A stretch of DNA of 64,000 nucleotides. Source: Podocnemis expansa. Lineage: Eukaryota > Chordata > Testudines > Podocnemididae. The position numbers were made by a program, and so were the translations under genes. Numbering within the stretch: the first letter of the stretch is position 1; each line of letters begins with the position of its first letter. The notes under the pieces were generated by a model that saw nothing but the letters and a program-made list of their open reading frames with translations, ran no database searches and was not told the origin of the DNA. The stretch lies in NCBI GenBank assembly GCA_007922195.1, contig ML682128.1:290692-354691 (forward strand), in the 5' to 3' direction. Positions 1 to 11,683 of this stretch are shown piece after piece.

Positions 1-498
1 CCACGGCTCTCTTCTCTCTGGGAAGCTGGGGGTCCTGGCTACAAGGGAGTGCTGCTCCCTTCTTGCTGGGGAGCTGTAGATCGGAGAGATGGGAGCCACA
101 ACACCCTTTTGCTAGGGAGCTGCATATGGCTCCCTTGTCCCCAGGGGCTATGTGTGGTTTCCTGGGGACAAGGAAGCCATGCACAGTTCCCTAGCAAAAG
201 GGAGCCATAGGTCCCATCTGCCCAGCCCCGTGGCTCCCCGGCAAGAAGGGAACCATGGCTCCCCTTGTCCATATGGGGAATCACAGCTCCCTGTTTGTCA
301 GGGAGCCAGGGCTCCTCTTTTCCCCAGGAGCTGCAGCTCCCCTGACCCAGGAGCCAGGGCTCCCTTTGGAGCCAGGGTTCTCCGTTGACCTAGCCAGTAG
401 ACTTAGAGAGTCTAGTGTAGACTCTCTAAGTGGACTTAACTAGGTTGTCTGTAAATCAACTTAAGAGCTGACTTACAGCTTCTAGTGTAGACATAGTC
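1..498. mobile_element. Right part of a Harbinger-type MITE with GC-rich minisatellite interior
   Basis: The stretch ends in GTGTAGACATAGTC, which is the reverse complement of the GACTATGTCTACAC-like terminus shared with the other MITEs here. Bases 1-395 are a degenerate tandem array of roughly 40-50 bp units built on GGGAGCC/GGCTCCC words. Positions 401-431 form a perfect 14-bp inverted repeat around GTG. The left end is outside the window, so no target-site duplication can be checked. Several short open frames over the array are by-products of its GC-rich repeats and not genes. Confidence 0.6.
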
Positions 499-1599
499 AA
501 TAAGACTACCTAATCTGCACACCTGGGTAAAGGTTCTGCAAGACAATGGTCCTCATCCAGTGGCACACATGCCCTGCGGGTATGCAAGATGTCTTCCAGT
601 AGGCACATCAAGTCATCTAGATACTTGCCTTTACAACAGGCTATATAAAAAGCATTAGTGAAGTCCGTACAAACTAAAATTTCATACAGACAGTGACTTT
701 TTTATACTGTTCTATACACTGAAATGTAAGTACAAAATTTATATTCCAATTGATTTATATTATAATTATATGGTAAAAATGAGAAAGTGGGCAATTTTTC
801 AGCAGTAGTGTGCTGTGACACTTTTTATGTCTGTCTCTGTTAGCAAGTAGTTTTTAAGTGAGGTAAAGCTTGCAATATGCAAGACAAATCAGTCTCCTGA
901 AAGGGGTACAGTCATCTGGAAAGGCTGAGAGCCACTGCTGTAAGGCTCAAAAGCCTTGGAGTGAAACTGGAGCACATTTCAAGCAGAACTGGGAAAATTT
1001 ATGATGTCATATAAAAATTGCTCGAAATTTTATGTAATTCTGAAGTAAAACTAGGTCACATATGATTATTTGAGCTGATCTGCATATTCAGATTTTGTGT
1101 TTATTTGAACCTAGAACTCACAGTGTAATTTGAGGGAACCAGGAACTAAACAAAAGCCTGCAGTATAACCACTGGGATCTGGCAAAGTTGTAGTTAAAGT
1201 GCCCATAAGGATTATTCTGCATAGAACACTAACAAACAGTAAAATAAATCCTTAAATGAATAGATATTTGAAGTGTATAAAATTATAGTCCATTTTCCAT
1301 TGAAAAAAATTATATTTGAAACACAAATAATGGGTTTTTGAAACAAAGTAGTGTTTATCATTGATATATTCAAAATGAGATCCTTGAAAAAATATTTTAT
1401 TAAATTTCATAAAAGACCCAGGGTGGGATTCTGAAGTGTATCTAATGAAATAGGAACAATGGCTTTCAATAGAACAAGCACTTAGATGTTTTGCAAATTT
1501 TTCCCCCCAAATCTATAGTCATTAATCAAAGTTCTCAGTGAGTGCTTTTGCTGAATAAGGACTCAGCTAAAACATTAGGATTTGGGCTGCACAAGGTGA
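499..1599. other. AT-rich intergenic stretch, nothing recognised
   Basis: No gene, RNA or clear repeat seen. GPRC6A exons 2 onward would be expected on the minus strand to the left of exon 1, but I find no matching peptide here, so they are probably beyond the left edge. Confidence 0.5.
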
Positions 1600-2655
1600 A
1601 TCATAGAATCATAAAAGATTAGGTTTGGAACGGACATCAGGTCACCTAGTTCAACTCTCTGTTCAAAGCAGGACCAAGCCCAACTAAACCATCTCAGACA
1701 GAAATTTATCAAGCTGTACCTTAAAAACTGCTAAGGATAAAGATTCTACCACCTCCTAGGAGCCATTCTAGTGCTTCACCACCCTCCTAGTGAAAAAACT
1801 TTTCCTAATATTCAACCTAGATCTTTCCCACTGCGATTTCAGATCATTGCTCCTAGTTCTGTCACCTGCCACCACTGAGAACAGTCTAGCTCCGCCCTCC
1901 ATGGAATCCCCTTTCAGATAGTTAAAGGCTGCTGTCAACCCCCTCTTCCCCCCATTTCTTCTCTTCTGCAGACTAAACAAGCCTAGTTCCCTCAGCTCAG
2001 CCTCTCCTCAAAAGTCATGTGCTCTAGCCCCCTAATCATTTTCATTGTCCTGTATTGGACTCTCTCCAATTTGTCCATATCCCTTCCTGCAGCAGGGGAA
2101 CCAACACTGGACACAAATGTGCCCTTCCCAGTGCTGAAAAGGGGGAAAGAATCACTTCCCTTGATCTGCTGGCAAAGCTTCTGCTAATGCAGTCCAATAT
2201 GGCATTAGCTTTCTTGCCAATAAGGACACACTGTTGTCTCATATTCAGCTTCTTATCTACTATAACTCCCAGGTCCTTTTCTGCAAAACAGCTGCCTAGT
2301 CAGTTAGTCCCCAGTCTATAGCGGTGCATGGGATTCTTCCATCCTAAGTGAAGGACTCTGGACTGTCCTCATTGAACCTCATCAAATTTCTTTTGGCCAA
2401 ATCTTTTAATTTGCCTAAGTCACTCTGTATACTTTCCATGCCCTCCAATATATCCACCACTCTTCCAGCTTAGTGTCATCTGCAAACTTGCTGAGAGTCC
2501 AATCCACCCCCATCCTCCGGGTCATTAATGAAAATATTGACCAAAAACAGCCTCAGCACCAACCCCTGGTGCACTCTGCTTGATGCTGGCTGCCAACTAA
2601 ACATTTAGACATTGATTAATACCTGTTGTGCCTCCTGTTCTCACCAGCTTTCTGT

Positions 2656-2883
2656 CTACCTTGTAGTCCATTCATACAACCCATACTTATTTAACTTGCT
2701 GACAAGAATACTGTGAGAGACTGTATCAAAAGCTTTGCTAAAGTCAAGGTATATCATCTCCACCACCTTCCCAAAATCCATAAAACCAGTTATCTCATCA
2801 CAGAAGGCAATCAGATTGATCAGGCACGTCATGCCCTGGGTGAATCCATGATGACTGTTCTTGATCACCTTCCTCACCTCCAA
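2656..2883 (-). pseudogene. CR1 reverse transcriptase fragment
   Basis: A 75-residue open stretch carries the conserved reverse transcriptase block HGFTQG...CLINLIAF, then VVEMIYLDFSKAFDTVSH. In CR1/L2-type LINEs this is the region before the catalytic FADD motif. The reading frame is lost on both sides. It is a relic of the CR1 at 1.6-4.0 kb. Confidence 0.85.
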
Positions 2884-3533
2884 GTGTTCAAAATGGATTC
2901 CTTGAGGATCCAGGGAATGACAGACCAGTCAACCTCGCCTTGGTCCCTGGCAAAACCTCATCATTTGATTACTTGCTCCATTAGCTTTCCAGGACCAAAG
3001 TTAAGCTTCCTGGTCTATAATTCCCTGGTTAGTCCTTATTCCCCTTTTTATAGATAGGTACTATGTTTGCTCTTTTCCAGTCCTCCTGGATTTGTCCCAT
3101 CCTCTACAAGTTCTCAGAGATAATTATTAATGGCTCAAAGATCTCTTCAAACAGTTCCTTAAGTAGCATAAGATGTATTTGGTCAGTCTTGAAGACGTCT
3201 AGCTTATTTAAGTAATTCTTAACTTGTTCTTTCCCTATTTTAGCTTCAGATACACAGATATTCACTTTGTTGCCATTCCATCACTGTTAACCTGTTAAGT
3301 GAAAACTAAAAAAGTAATTTAATACTTTGTCTATTGCTATGTTTTCTATTATTGTCTTTCCCTTGTCAGTGCTTAATTATACTTATCTTCTCCTTGGTCT
3401 TTCTCCTGCTTTGAACGTATTTTTAAAATGTTTTCCTTTATGTCCCTAGCTTCATTAATCTCATTTTGTGCCATGGTCTTTTGTCCCTACATGCTTGTGT
3501 TGTTCTTTTTATATTCATCTTTTGTAATTTGAC

Positions 3534-3971
3534 CTAGCTTCCAATTTTTCTACAACTTTTTTTTTTCTTCTTTTTTAGTTTCAGGTTACTGAAATTCTCC
3601 TGGTTAGGCCAGGGTGATGTCTTCCTATACTTCTTATCTTGCCTATGCATTGGGATAGATTGTACTTCTGCCTTAATAATGTCTCTAAAAAACTGCCATC
3701 TCTCCTGAACTTTTTTTTTCTTTAGACTTGTGTCCCATGGGAACTTACCTATCAATTCTTTGAGTTTGCTAAAGGTGTCCTTCTTGAAGTCCATTGCCTT
3801 TTTTCTGCTGTTTTCCCTCCTATCATTCCTCAGAATCATGAACTCTGTCATTTCATGATCATTTTCACCCAATCTTCCTTCCACTTTCAATTTCTCAACC
3901 AGTTCCTCCCTATTTGTCAGAATCAAATATAGAATAATCTGGTCCCTACTCACTTTCTCCATCTTCTGCAA
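3534..3971 (-). pseudogene. CR1 endonuclease/linker fragment
   Basis: A 145-residue frame contains LTNREELVEKL and NDHEMTEFMILR, matching the end of the CR1 apurinic-like endonuclease domain and the following linker. The lysine-rich tail (KLKKKKKK) comes from a local A/T run. There is no sign of host function. Confidence 0.8.
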
Positions 3972-4154
3972 TAAAAAAAGAATGAACTATAATACAGAAC
4001 ACATAGAATAGTCAGTGCTGGCCAATACAACAAGTTCAATGATATGTTATTATTGGCCAATAATTAAGACAGACCGTATTCCAATAGGTTGTTAGTAAAG
4101 CATTACAAGGGGTGGTAATCTCATTGGAGTAAGAACTGTCTATTTGTTTTATGT

Positions 4155-4250
4155 TTGTTCAGGACCCTAACACAGTGGAGCCCTGGTCCACAGCTAGGGT
4201 TCTTAGGCACTACTACAATATAAATATTAAATAATAATACAGTAAGGTAT
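4155..4250 (+). repeat. L2-type LINE 3' tail fragment
   Basis: The segment reads like the common sauropsid L2-like 3' end: an ACACAGTGGAGCCCTGGTCC block, then TTCTTAGGCACTACTACAAT and an AT-rich run. It is short, diverged and lies in GPRC6A intron 1. Confidence 0.6.
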
Positions 4251-4593
4251 TGTTCAGGCAAATACAACCAAATCAGAATTAAAATGATAATTGATATGAA
4301 AAAGGTTATTCATCCTCAAGTTCCAATGCTATTTGCTTCCATGTGTAAACAGAGCCAGTGATCAGAGTAATACTTGCCCCCAAATCCGGCTGGTCACAGT
4401 ATTGTCTGAAAAGCACATTATTATACTACAGTGTTCTATCCACTCCCCTTACCTGGCTGGTTCACAAGACTAACCTGTTTTTGAGAAACTATTACCGAGC
4501 AATGCAATTTATGAAGCATTTTTAGCTGTTAATGACTGGTTGGTTGTAGTGATATCTTGGTATTTCCCTTGTATCATTTGCAGTGTTACTCAC

Positions 4594-4787
4594 CCAGCGC
4601 AATGTTGAATCACTGGTCTCATGGGATTTTCTTCTGGATGCAGCATTCTGCCATGAACTGAAAACAGACCTCCGACAATAATGTCCCCAGGGGAACTGGC
4701 ACCCACAAAGTTGTCAGCATTCTGGCAAGAGTGGGCGACATCAAAGCTGATCACAAAGCAAGGAATCAGCATACCAACAAAAGCCAT
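4594..4787 (-). CDS. GPRC6A: GPRC6A, first coding exon (partial gene)
   Basis: This is the first coding exon of GPRC6A, a class C G-protein-coupled receptor for basic amino acids and other ligands at the plasma membrane. The 64 residues start MAFVGMLIPCFV, a hydrophobic signal peptide, and continue into CQNADNFVGASSPGDIIVGGLF and the PENPMRPVIQHCAG block. Spacing and wording match the mammalian protein start (MAF...CFVI, then C-D-FVA-TSPG-III-GGLF). Cysteines of the Venus-flytrap ligand-binding domain are in place. The start codon has A at -3 and G at +4. The exon ends in a GG|GTGAGT donor with two bases of a glycine codon left over (phase 2). Later exons should lie left of the window. It faces RFX6 head to head about 51 kb away. 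I am sure of the family and fairly sure of the orthologue. Confidence 0.93.
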
Positions 4788-5774
4788 GTTTCTGGTTCAT
4801 TTGCTTACTAGCTCCGGTGAGACAATTAAGCTAGCTAGAGTGCCACCAGTGCTGTTTCTATTTCACCTGTAAACAGCAGAAAAGGAAAAGGGCTGCCCTG
4901 AAAGTTAGTCACACTTCACCAGGTGCATGTGTTCAGTTCAGAAGGATTATTCACTGAAGCCAGTAATTCAGTTCAGATACAGGCAGGGCAGGAGAGTGAG
5001 TGAGCCTTGAAATAGATGTATTTAAATAGATGGAATGTTGGGCACACAAATTCTGTGAACTTAGGGTTATATATTATTGGACTATATGTGAAACATATGT
5101 TAAACATGTTTATGTAAATTAGAGGTACTCTTTCAAAAGCATCTAACCCAAGCCCCATGAATCTCAAGCCTTGTAAAATACTAGTAGAAATATAGCTTCC
5201 AAAACTCTGCCACAAAATTTTTTAAGGACATGATCTAAAACCCATTGAAGATATTGACTTCAATGGGCTTTTAGAATAGGCCCTGAAGGAAGATGTTATC
5301 TTCAGATTGCATTTCCTCACAGTTACTTTCTGAGAACTTTTGAACATGTTGGTGTAAAACACTAGTTTCAATGAGCTTGATCCAAAAAACAGCTCCCATT
5401 GACTTCAATGGACTTTCAATCAGGTGCTGAGAGAGTATAAGGGCCAGATCATGCCCTCTGCTTTGTGAGTCTGAAGAGTAGTAAATCAGTGGAAAGCACT
5501 TTGGTATGGGTCATGTTTTGTTAGAAGGAATAGGGGCATCATCTCTTCTCTCTCTGGTTTTGCAAAAATAATCTCCATGCATGTGATGGCTCTATGATTT
5601 GTGAGTAGCAGAGAGTAACCACTCTCAGCAAGATCACTTCTTGCCCAATCCAGAGGACTATCTCACATGGAACCCCACTTCTTACTAATGGTAGCATGTC
5701 TCTTGTCTAGCACAGAGACACTATGTAAATATTGTTACCATCAACAAGTGCCCATGTCTGTGTAAAAACTAAGA
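4788..5774. other. GPRC6A upstream region
   Basis: This covers the 5' flank and probable 5' UTR of GPRC6A. No TATA box or CpG island is evident. At about 5220-5465 there are two copies of the words 'CCATTGAAG / GACTTCAATGG', a palindromic motif common in diverged reptile MITEs and SINEs, so part of the upstream region is probably old repeat. Confidence 0.4.
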
Positions 5775-7840
5775 ATGGCCATATTGGGTCAGACTAATGG
5801 TCCATCTAGCCCTGTATCCTGTCTTATGAGTGTCCAAAGGTAGGTGCTTCAGAGGGAATAAATAGAAAAAGTTATCTTCAAGTGATCCATCCTATCTGCC
5901 ATTCCCAGCCTCTGGTAAATGGCAATCCTTTCCTATCATGGCTAATAGCCATTGATGGACCTATCCTCCAGTAAATTATCTAATTCTTCTTTTTTGATCC
6001 TATTTATAGTCTTGGCCTTCACAAAATCCTCTGGCAGGGAGTTCCACAGGTTAACTGTTTGTTGTGTAAAAAAAATACTTCCTTTTGTTCATTTTAAACC
6101 TGCTGCCTATTAATTTCACTTGGTGATCTTAGTTTTTGTGTAATGAGAAGGAATAATACCTCTTCATTTATTTTCTCCACACTAGTCATGATTTTCTAGA
6201 CCTCTATTATATCCTCCTTAGTAATCTCTTTTACAGGCTGAAAAGTACATTCTTATTAATCTCTCCTCATATGGACAAGTTTTTATATCCCTAATCACTT
6301 TAGTTGCCTTTTTATGTACTTTTTCCAATTCCACCAATTTCAATATATCTTTTTTTTTGAGATGGGGCAATCAGATCTGTATGCAATAGTCAAGATGTAG
6401 AACTACCATGCATTTATAAAGAGACAATGCAATGTTTTCTTTATCATTATCTATCCCTTCCTTAATGATTTGCAACGTTCTGCTCTCTTTTTTCACAGCT
6501 GCTCCACATTAGATGTTTTCAGAGAACTATCCACAATAATTCCAAATTCTCTTTCTTAAGTAGCGTCACCTGACCTACTGGGGATTGACATTAGGGTGTT
6601 CAGAAATTGACACAAAGCTCATTCCATAATAACAGAAAGGTTTTAATTACCATACTTATGAGTCCCCAAACCAAATCAGTATATATTAGCTGTGAAAACA
6701 ATTTTCCTCACCAGTGCAGGCAAAAAGCAGCAGTTTCAATTCTTGACAGCTCTCTGAGAGCTTGGATCTTTGGTCTTGAAAGTTGGGTAAGATACAGCTC
6801 TGTATCTGGAATGATATCTCAAACTTGAAGCACACTTACTATGGTATTTCTTCCTTTATACTTTTAAATTTAGTATTTTCACAGCATTTTGTGTAATTAT
6901 ATGATAGAACAAAGGAAATCCAAGAAGAATGATAACATACATGTTTTTGCTCAGTTCAAAAGATGTTAATTGCCTGGATTTTGTTTAGTTGACAATCCAG
7001 CACTTACTTGTGTGTCCCAAAGTTCCACCCTTTCCTAACAAAAAGGGCTTGGCTTTGCTGAGATGAAAACTGAATAATACATAAAAAAAAGCAAGGCGTC
7101 CAGTGGCTTTTAAAGACTAATTGAATAATACCTGACGTGGTAACTGTCAAGACAGGATCAAAAGGTATCCTTTCAAAATATGGAGCCACTGAGGTATAGA
7201 TGAGTTAATTAGAGAAAATAATTTCATTGTGAAGGCTGGTTGGTCAAGAAGGGGCATTAATCATGGGAAAGGTAGTTAGCTTGATGTAATACCAGAAGTG
7301 CCTAAAGAAGAAAACAGCACATGTGTGATGCAATAAGAAGCAATCACTTCTTTTCAATAAAGGAATTCCAGCCACCATCATATGTTTGCAATAAGCTTCT
7401 TACTAGTGATATTTGGTAGCTTAATAAGTAGGTCCAGCATAGCTTGAATTTTATAGTCTACAGTGGTAACAGCTCATTTATAACCAATCATTTTATTTAA
7501 CTGGGATTATGTTTTCCAATGCACATTAATTTGCATTTATCAGCATTGTGTTTCATCTTGCATTTTGTTGCCCAATCATCCAATTTGAAGGTCTTGCAGT
7601 CTGCTTTGGATATCTTTAGTAGCTTTGTATCATCTGCAAATTTTGCCACCTCACTGTTTCACCATTTTTCCAGATCACTTATGAATATGTTGAACAGAAC
7701 CAGTCAAAGTCTAGACTCCCAGGGGACACCACTATTTACCTCTCTTCATTCTAAAACCTGACCATTTATTCCTAACCTTTGTTTCACCAATTAATGAAAT
7801 TCTGTCCTGAATGTTCCAGGCCATCTATTAAGTTTTTGTT
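5775..7840 (-). mobile_element. Older CR1-family LINE 3' region, interrupted
   Basis: The plus strand reads as the reverse complement of a CR1 3' region. It starts with the 'GGCCATATTGGGTCAGACTA' tail block (about 5775-5800) and runs through the C-terminal reverse transcriptase region to about 6563. It resumes at about 7461 with 'TGGGATTATGTTTTCC' and 'GTATCATCTGCAAATTTTGCC' up to about 7840. Many stops and indels make it a fossil. The roughly 0.9 kb in between does not belong to the LINE and was inserted. Confidence 0.8.
6564..7460. other. Unidentified ~0.9-kb insertion inside the CR1 copy
   Basis: CR1 homology stops at about 6563 and restarts at about 7461. I do not recognise the intervening AT-rich sequence as a whole. 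At about 7082-7130 it includes GCAAGGCGTCCAGTGGC and TTTTAAAGACTAA, which resemble the end of the Penelope-like repeat found elsewhere here. The insertion may therefore be a decayed retroelement. No coding potential is seen. Confidence 0.45.
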
Positions 7841-9240
7841 TGGAGAGCAGTGTTGGACCAGTATTTGGAGTGGCAGCCTGGCTTTTGTTTTTCCCGCCAT
7901 ATTCTCAGAGAAGTTACAGAACCAATGGGTTCACAGTCCTTTTGCACTCGAATTTTTATTCTGTTGGAAAAGCCAGAGGAATGTGTATACTGTAAAGTGT
8001 AGCACTAATTTTGGAGAGGTTTTTCTGTCAGAAAATCCTCAGGTTGTCAGGGAGGCCATATACCATGGGATTGATTAATTAGACCTAGAGAGGTTATTTC
8101 TTGACTCTACTCAGCTTCATACAGTCCTGTCCTCTCAAAATCCTGCTGAGCCTCAAATATAGGCTGCTCACATGAAGAGATGTCAGAAGCAGCAGGGAGC
8201 AGGTTATGTACACTTCTTCTAGAATTTTTTCCCAATTGTGTATAATTAATAGATGGGCAACAAAAAAATTTAAAAAAAGAAATCATAACTTTTGAGAAAA
8301 TTGAAAATGGTCTCTTTTCAAAGTTGTGCTGAACTTTTTTCAAATTTAGTTCACAAAATGTTTTCATTAAACTGTTTTGTTTTGTTTTTAGTTTTCCCTC
8401 TTTTCCTTTTTTTTTTTATCAACTCTTTTCTATTTTGCTGCTGAAAGGGGGGAAAATGGGCTAAAAGAGAAAAAAAACACCAAATTTTGGATTGGTTTGG
8501 ATTACCCATTTTCATAAACCACATAAAATTTAGAAAATAATTTTCATGAAATTTTCTTTTAACATAAGGCTATTTTTGGAATAAATATTAATGATTAATA
8601 TGTTTGCTATGTGTATGTTCCAGAATCAAGCAGACTAAATGAAGATATGTGTTGATCAATGCAACTGAAATATAAGAATGTTAGGTTTTTTTACATAGCA
8701 GACATATTTAGCTAGGTAAACACCTTTTCCTTGCTGACATAGAGACTTAACCAGGATGTGCTTTGTATACTCAATTTGAATTCATGGGCTTAGTTTCAGA
8801 TTTCTCACTGACCAATTGATACTTATAATCTCCATTCACAATACTTATTGTTAGTTTTAGCTTCCATTGGCAAATATACAGGTTAATACGCACAGAAATC
8901 TGTATTCTTCCCCACCCTTTGTTATAAAATGTCACACAATTTGCTTCTCTTTCATCAACTGACTTTCCTCATTCCATCTTATATCCAGACTGTTTGTTCA
9001 TGGCCTATGACAGCTGACTGCATTTTCTAAAGGGAGATTATGATAAACCCTAAGAGGCAGATTCTTACTTATACATGTTTTACATTGCTGTAAACCCTAA
9101 TTATTTTACTGATATTGCACTTGATTACACCGTGAGTTGATTCAGCTTTAGGTAAATCAAAGCATAATCAAAACCAACTCATCAACTAAAAGGGCAGACT
9201 TTGGGAAATTAAAGGAATTAGTTAAAGAAGATAAAGAACT
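7841..9240. other. AT-rich intergenic sequence
   Basis: No gene or clear mobile element seen. Positions about 8340-8420 are T-rich low-complexity sequence. Short open frames here have no recognisable homology. Confidence 0.4.
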
Positions 9241-9244
9241 AGTT

Positions 9245-10643
9245 ACAGGGGAGACTACAGAGGATCATAGTGAAAGGTGAACTGTCTACCTGAAAGGAGG
9301 TTACTAGTGGAGCTCCCCAAGGATCAGTCCTGGGACCCATCTTATTCAACCTTTTCGTTACTGACCTTGGCACAAAAAGTGGGAATATGCTAATTAAGTT
9401 TACAGACGACACCAAGCTGGGACGTATTGCCAATACGGAGGAGGATCGGGATAGCATACAGAATGATTTGGATGACCTTGTAAAGTGGAACATTAGAAAT
9501 AGGATGAAATTCAACAATGGGAAGTGCAAGGTCATGCACTTAGGGACAAATAACAGGAATTTTTCTTATAAGTTGGGAATGAATCAGCTGGAAGTGACAG
9601 GGGAGGAGAAGGACCTGGGGGTACTGGTTGATCACAGAATGACAATGAGTAGCCAATGTGATGTGGCAGTGAAAAAAGCTAATGAGGTCCTAGGGTGCAT
9701 CAGAAGGGGTATTTCCAGTAGACATAGGGAGGTGTTAGTACCATTATACAAGGCGCTGGTGCGTCCTCACTTGGAGTACTGTGTACAGTTCTGGTCACCT
9801 ATGTTTAAGAAAGACGAAGTCAAACTGGAACAGGTGCAAAGAAGGGCTACAAGGATGATTCGTGGAATGGAAAATCTTCCCTATCTGAGACGACTTAAGG
9901 AGCTTGGTTTGTTTAGTCTTCTCAAAAGAAGGCTGAGAGGAGATATGATTGCTCTTTATAAATACATTAGAGGGTTAAATACAAGGGAGGGTAAGGAATT
10001 ATTTGAATACAGCGCCAATGTGGACACAAGAACAAATGGATAGAAACTGTCCTTCAGAAAATTTAAGCTTGAAATTAGATGCAGATTCCTAACCATCAGA
10101 GGAGTAAAGTTCTGGAATTGTCTACCAAGGGAAGTGGTGGGGGCAAAAACCTTAGGTGCCTTCAAAACCGAGCTTGATAAGTTTATGGAGGGAATGATAT
10201 GATGGACAGCGTAGCTTGGCCATTGTCTGTCTTTTACTACTGGTGATGGTATGATAGGGATGTGGGAAGGGGCATTTGATCAAGTGGGTTCTGAGTTATT
10301 ACAGAGAAGTTCTTCTTGACTGGCTGTTGTGGACTTGCCCTCATGCTCATGGTTTAACTGATTGCCATATTTGGGGTCAGGAAGGAATTTTCCCCCAGGG
10401 CAGATTGGCTTGGGTGCTGGAGTTTTTTTGCCTTCCCCTGTAGCATTGGACATGGCTCACTTGCTCATTGATTCTCTGTATTAAAGTCTTTAAATCATGA
10501 TTTGAGGACTTTAATAGCTCAGTTATGGGTTTGAGGTTCATTGTAGGAGTGGGTGGGTGAGGTTTTGTGGCCTGCACTGTGCAGGAGGTCAGACTAGATG
10601 ATCATATTGGTCCCTTCTGACCTTAGATTCTATGAGTCTATGA
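9245..10643 (+). mobile_element. 5'-truncated CR1 LINE, reverse transcriptase to 3' end
   Basis: The element runs from the middle of the reverse transcriptase into a CR1 3' UTR. It ends at the repeated TTCTATGAGTCTATGAG tail (10622-10643), typical of CR1. In frame 9387-10043 the protein keeps LIKFTDDTKLGR (the FxDD catalytic motif), KVMHLGTNN, EKDLGVLVDH, PHLEYCVQFW and QRRATRMIRGM in the expected order. Just upstream, a tryptophan position before KEVTSGAPQGSVLGP is a stop (TGA). The fairly intact frame makes it one of the younger copies here, but it is 5' truncated and cannot be autonomous. Confidence 0.93.
9387..10043 (+). pseudogene. CR1 ORF2 reverse transcriptase C-terminal fragment
   Basis: A 218-residue open stretch covers the second half of a CR1 reverse transcriptase and the following 'thumb' region. 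The catalytic block reads FTDD, where CR1 usually has FADD. Basic motifs such as LKRRLRGDMI near the end are typical of the family. The frame stops after DTRTNG, where CR1 consensus continues into the conserved KLSFRKF segment. It is a relic and not a host gene. Confidence 0.85.
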
Positions 10644-10821
10644 GATGGAAGAACACAAAGTGTGGAGAAAGCTTGGAAATTCTTTTAATCAACTACACAA
10701 AAAAGATCTGAAATTTGTACCCCAAACAAGAGGGAAAGACTAGTAAGGAAAATCTCCAGGTCCAGCTGAATGAATAACCACCTGAAAAATGTTGTTAGGA
10801 GTAAGAAGAGAGCTTGTACGT

Positions 10822-11460
10822 TATGCCTACACCTAGTAGGTTGGGTTGGATTAACTGAATTCAAACTAATTAATTCAAACTAATAATTCTTAGTTTGAAT
10901 TAAGTTAATTTGAGTTAACACAGCCACACTAGAAACCCTAATGCAAACTATATCCATGCACAGGACTTGCTAGTTTGAATTAGGTAGGGGGCACCATTGC
11001 ATGGGGAAAAATCAAGCTGTGGTTAATTCAAACTAACAGTTAGTTCGAATTAACACAGCTACATTGAGTTAATTCGAACTCATTTCCCTTAACAGTGCTT
11101 GGCAGGGAGTGAGGAGAGCAGAGTTAGGGGGGTCCCTGTCAGGAAGTAGTTGAGTTCTGCCACCCAGCTGCTCTGCTCCCCCCACCTCACCCTTCTTCCC
11201 CCCTGCCATGCTCCTCTGTCCTACCTTGCTCCCCATGCTCTGCCTTGCCCCCTCACACAGGTACCCCTGCCCCCCATCCTCTGAACCCAGTGCAAGCAAA
11301 AGCAATGCCAAATATCCCATTAATCATGATTTATTAAAGTTTCTTAATACAATTGATTCGTATGTCTTATCTATCAAAAATTTTATCACTGGCCCCCCAC
11401 TGGAGAAAAGAATTGCAATGTGGTCCCTCACCCAAAAAGGCTGGACACCCTTGAACTAGA
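10822..11460. repeat. MITE fragment followed by hAT-like end
   Basis: From about 10826 a terminus-like TATGCCTACACC is followed by palindromic TTAATTCAAACTAA/TTAGTTTGAATTAA words, as in the Harbinger-type MITEs of this window. At 11100-11290 there is a C/T-rich block. The segment ends in GGCTGGACACCCTTG at about 11440-11453, which resembles a hAT terminus (CAAGGGTGTCCAGCC). Exact borders are unclear because elements are nested. Confidence 0.5.
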
Positions 11461-11461
11461 C

Positions 11462-11671
11462 TAGGGGTCTCAAACACACAGCCCTTAGGCCACATGTGGC
11501 CCCTAAAGCTATTTCCTGTGACCCGTGACAACACTATTGTTACCAATATTTGCAATATTGTTGTATGAAAAGGTTTCAGTGGTGCAGCCCTCAGGCTAAT
11601 GTACCAGTCCTCATGAGGCCCTGTACTAGTCTTCATGTGGCCCTCATGATGATTTGAGTTTGAGACTCCTG
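11462..11671. mobile_element. Short non-autonomous hAT element
   Basis: The termini are TAGGGGTCTCAAAC and the reverse complement CAGGAGTCTCAAAC. They are flanked by a perfect 8-bp direct repeat AACTAGAC (11454-11461 and 11672-11679). The length of 210 bp, 14-bp imperfect terminal repeats and 8-bp duplication define a hAT-type MITE. It has no coding capacity. Confidence 0.85.
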
Positions 11672-11683
11672 AACTAGACTATT

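Larger units (their letters stand above)
1601..3975 (-). mobile_element. 5'-truncated CR1 LINE
   Basis: The plus strand begins with TCATAGAATCAT, the reverse complement of the ATTCTATGA tail that ends CR1 elements. On the minus strand the order is the end of the endonuclease region (3971-3534, with LTNREELV...NDHEMTEFMI), reverse transcriptase (2883-2656, with MIYLDFSKAFDTVSHSIL) and the C-terminal part (2242-1768). The frame is broken by many stops and shifts, so this is a dead copy. It differs more from consensus than the copy at 13.9-17.7 kb, suggesting an older insertion. It lies just downstream of GPRC6A exon 1, inside that gene's first intron. Confidence 0.9.

Noticed and set aside
1601..4590. 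Further GPRC6A exons on the minus strand
   Set aside because: The readable minus-strand peptides here are all CR1. Nothing resembles the exon 2 block expected after the first exon.
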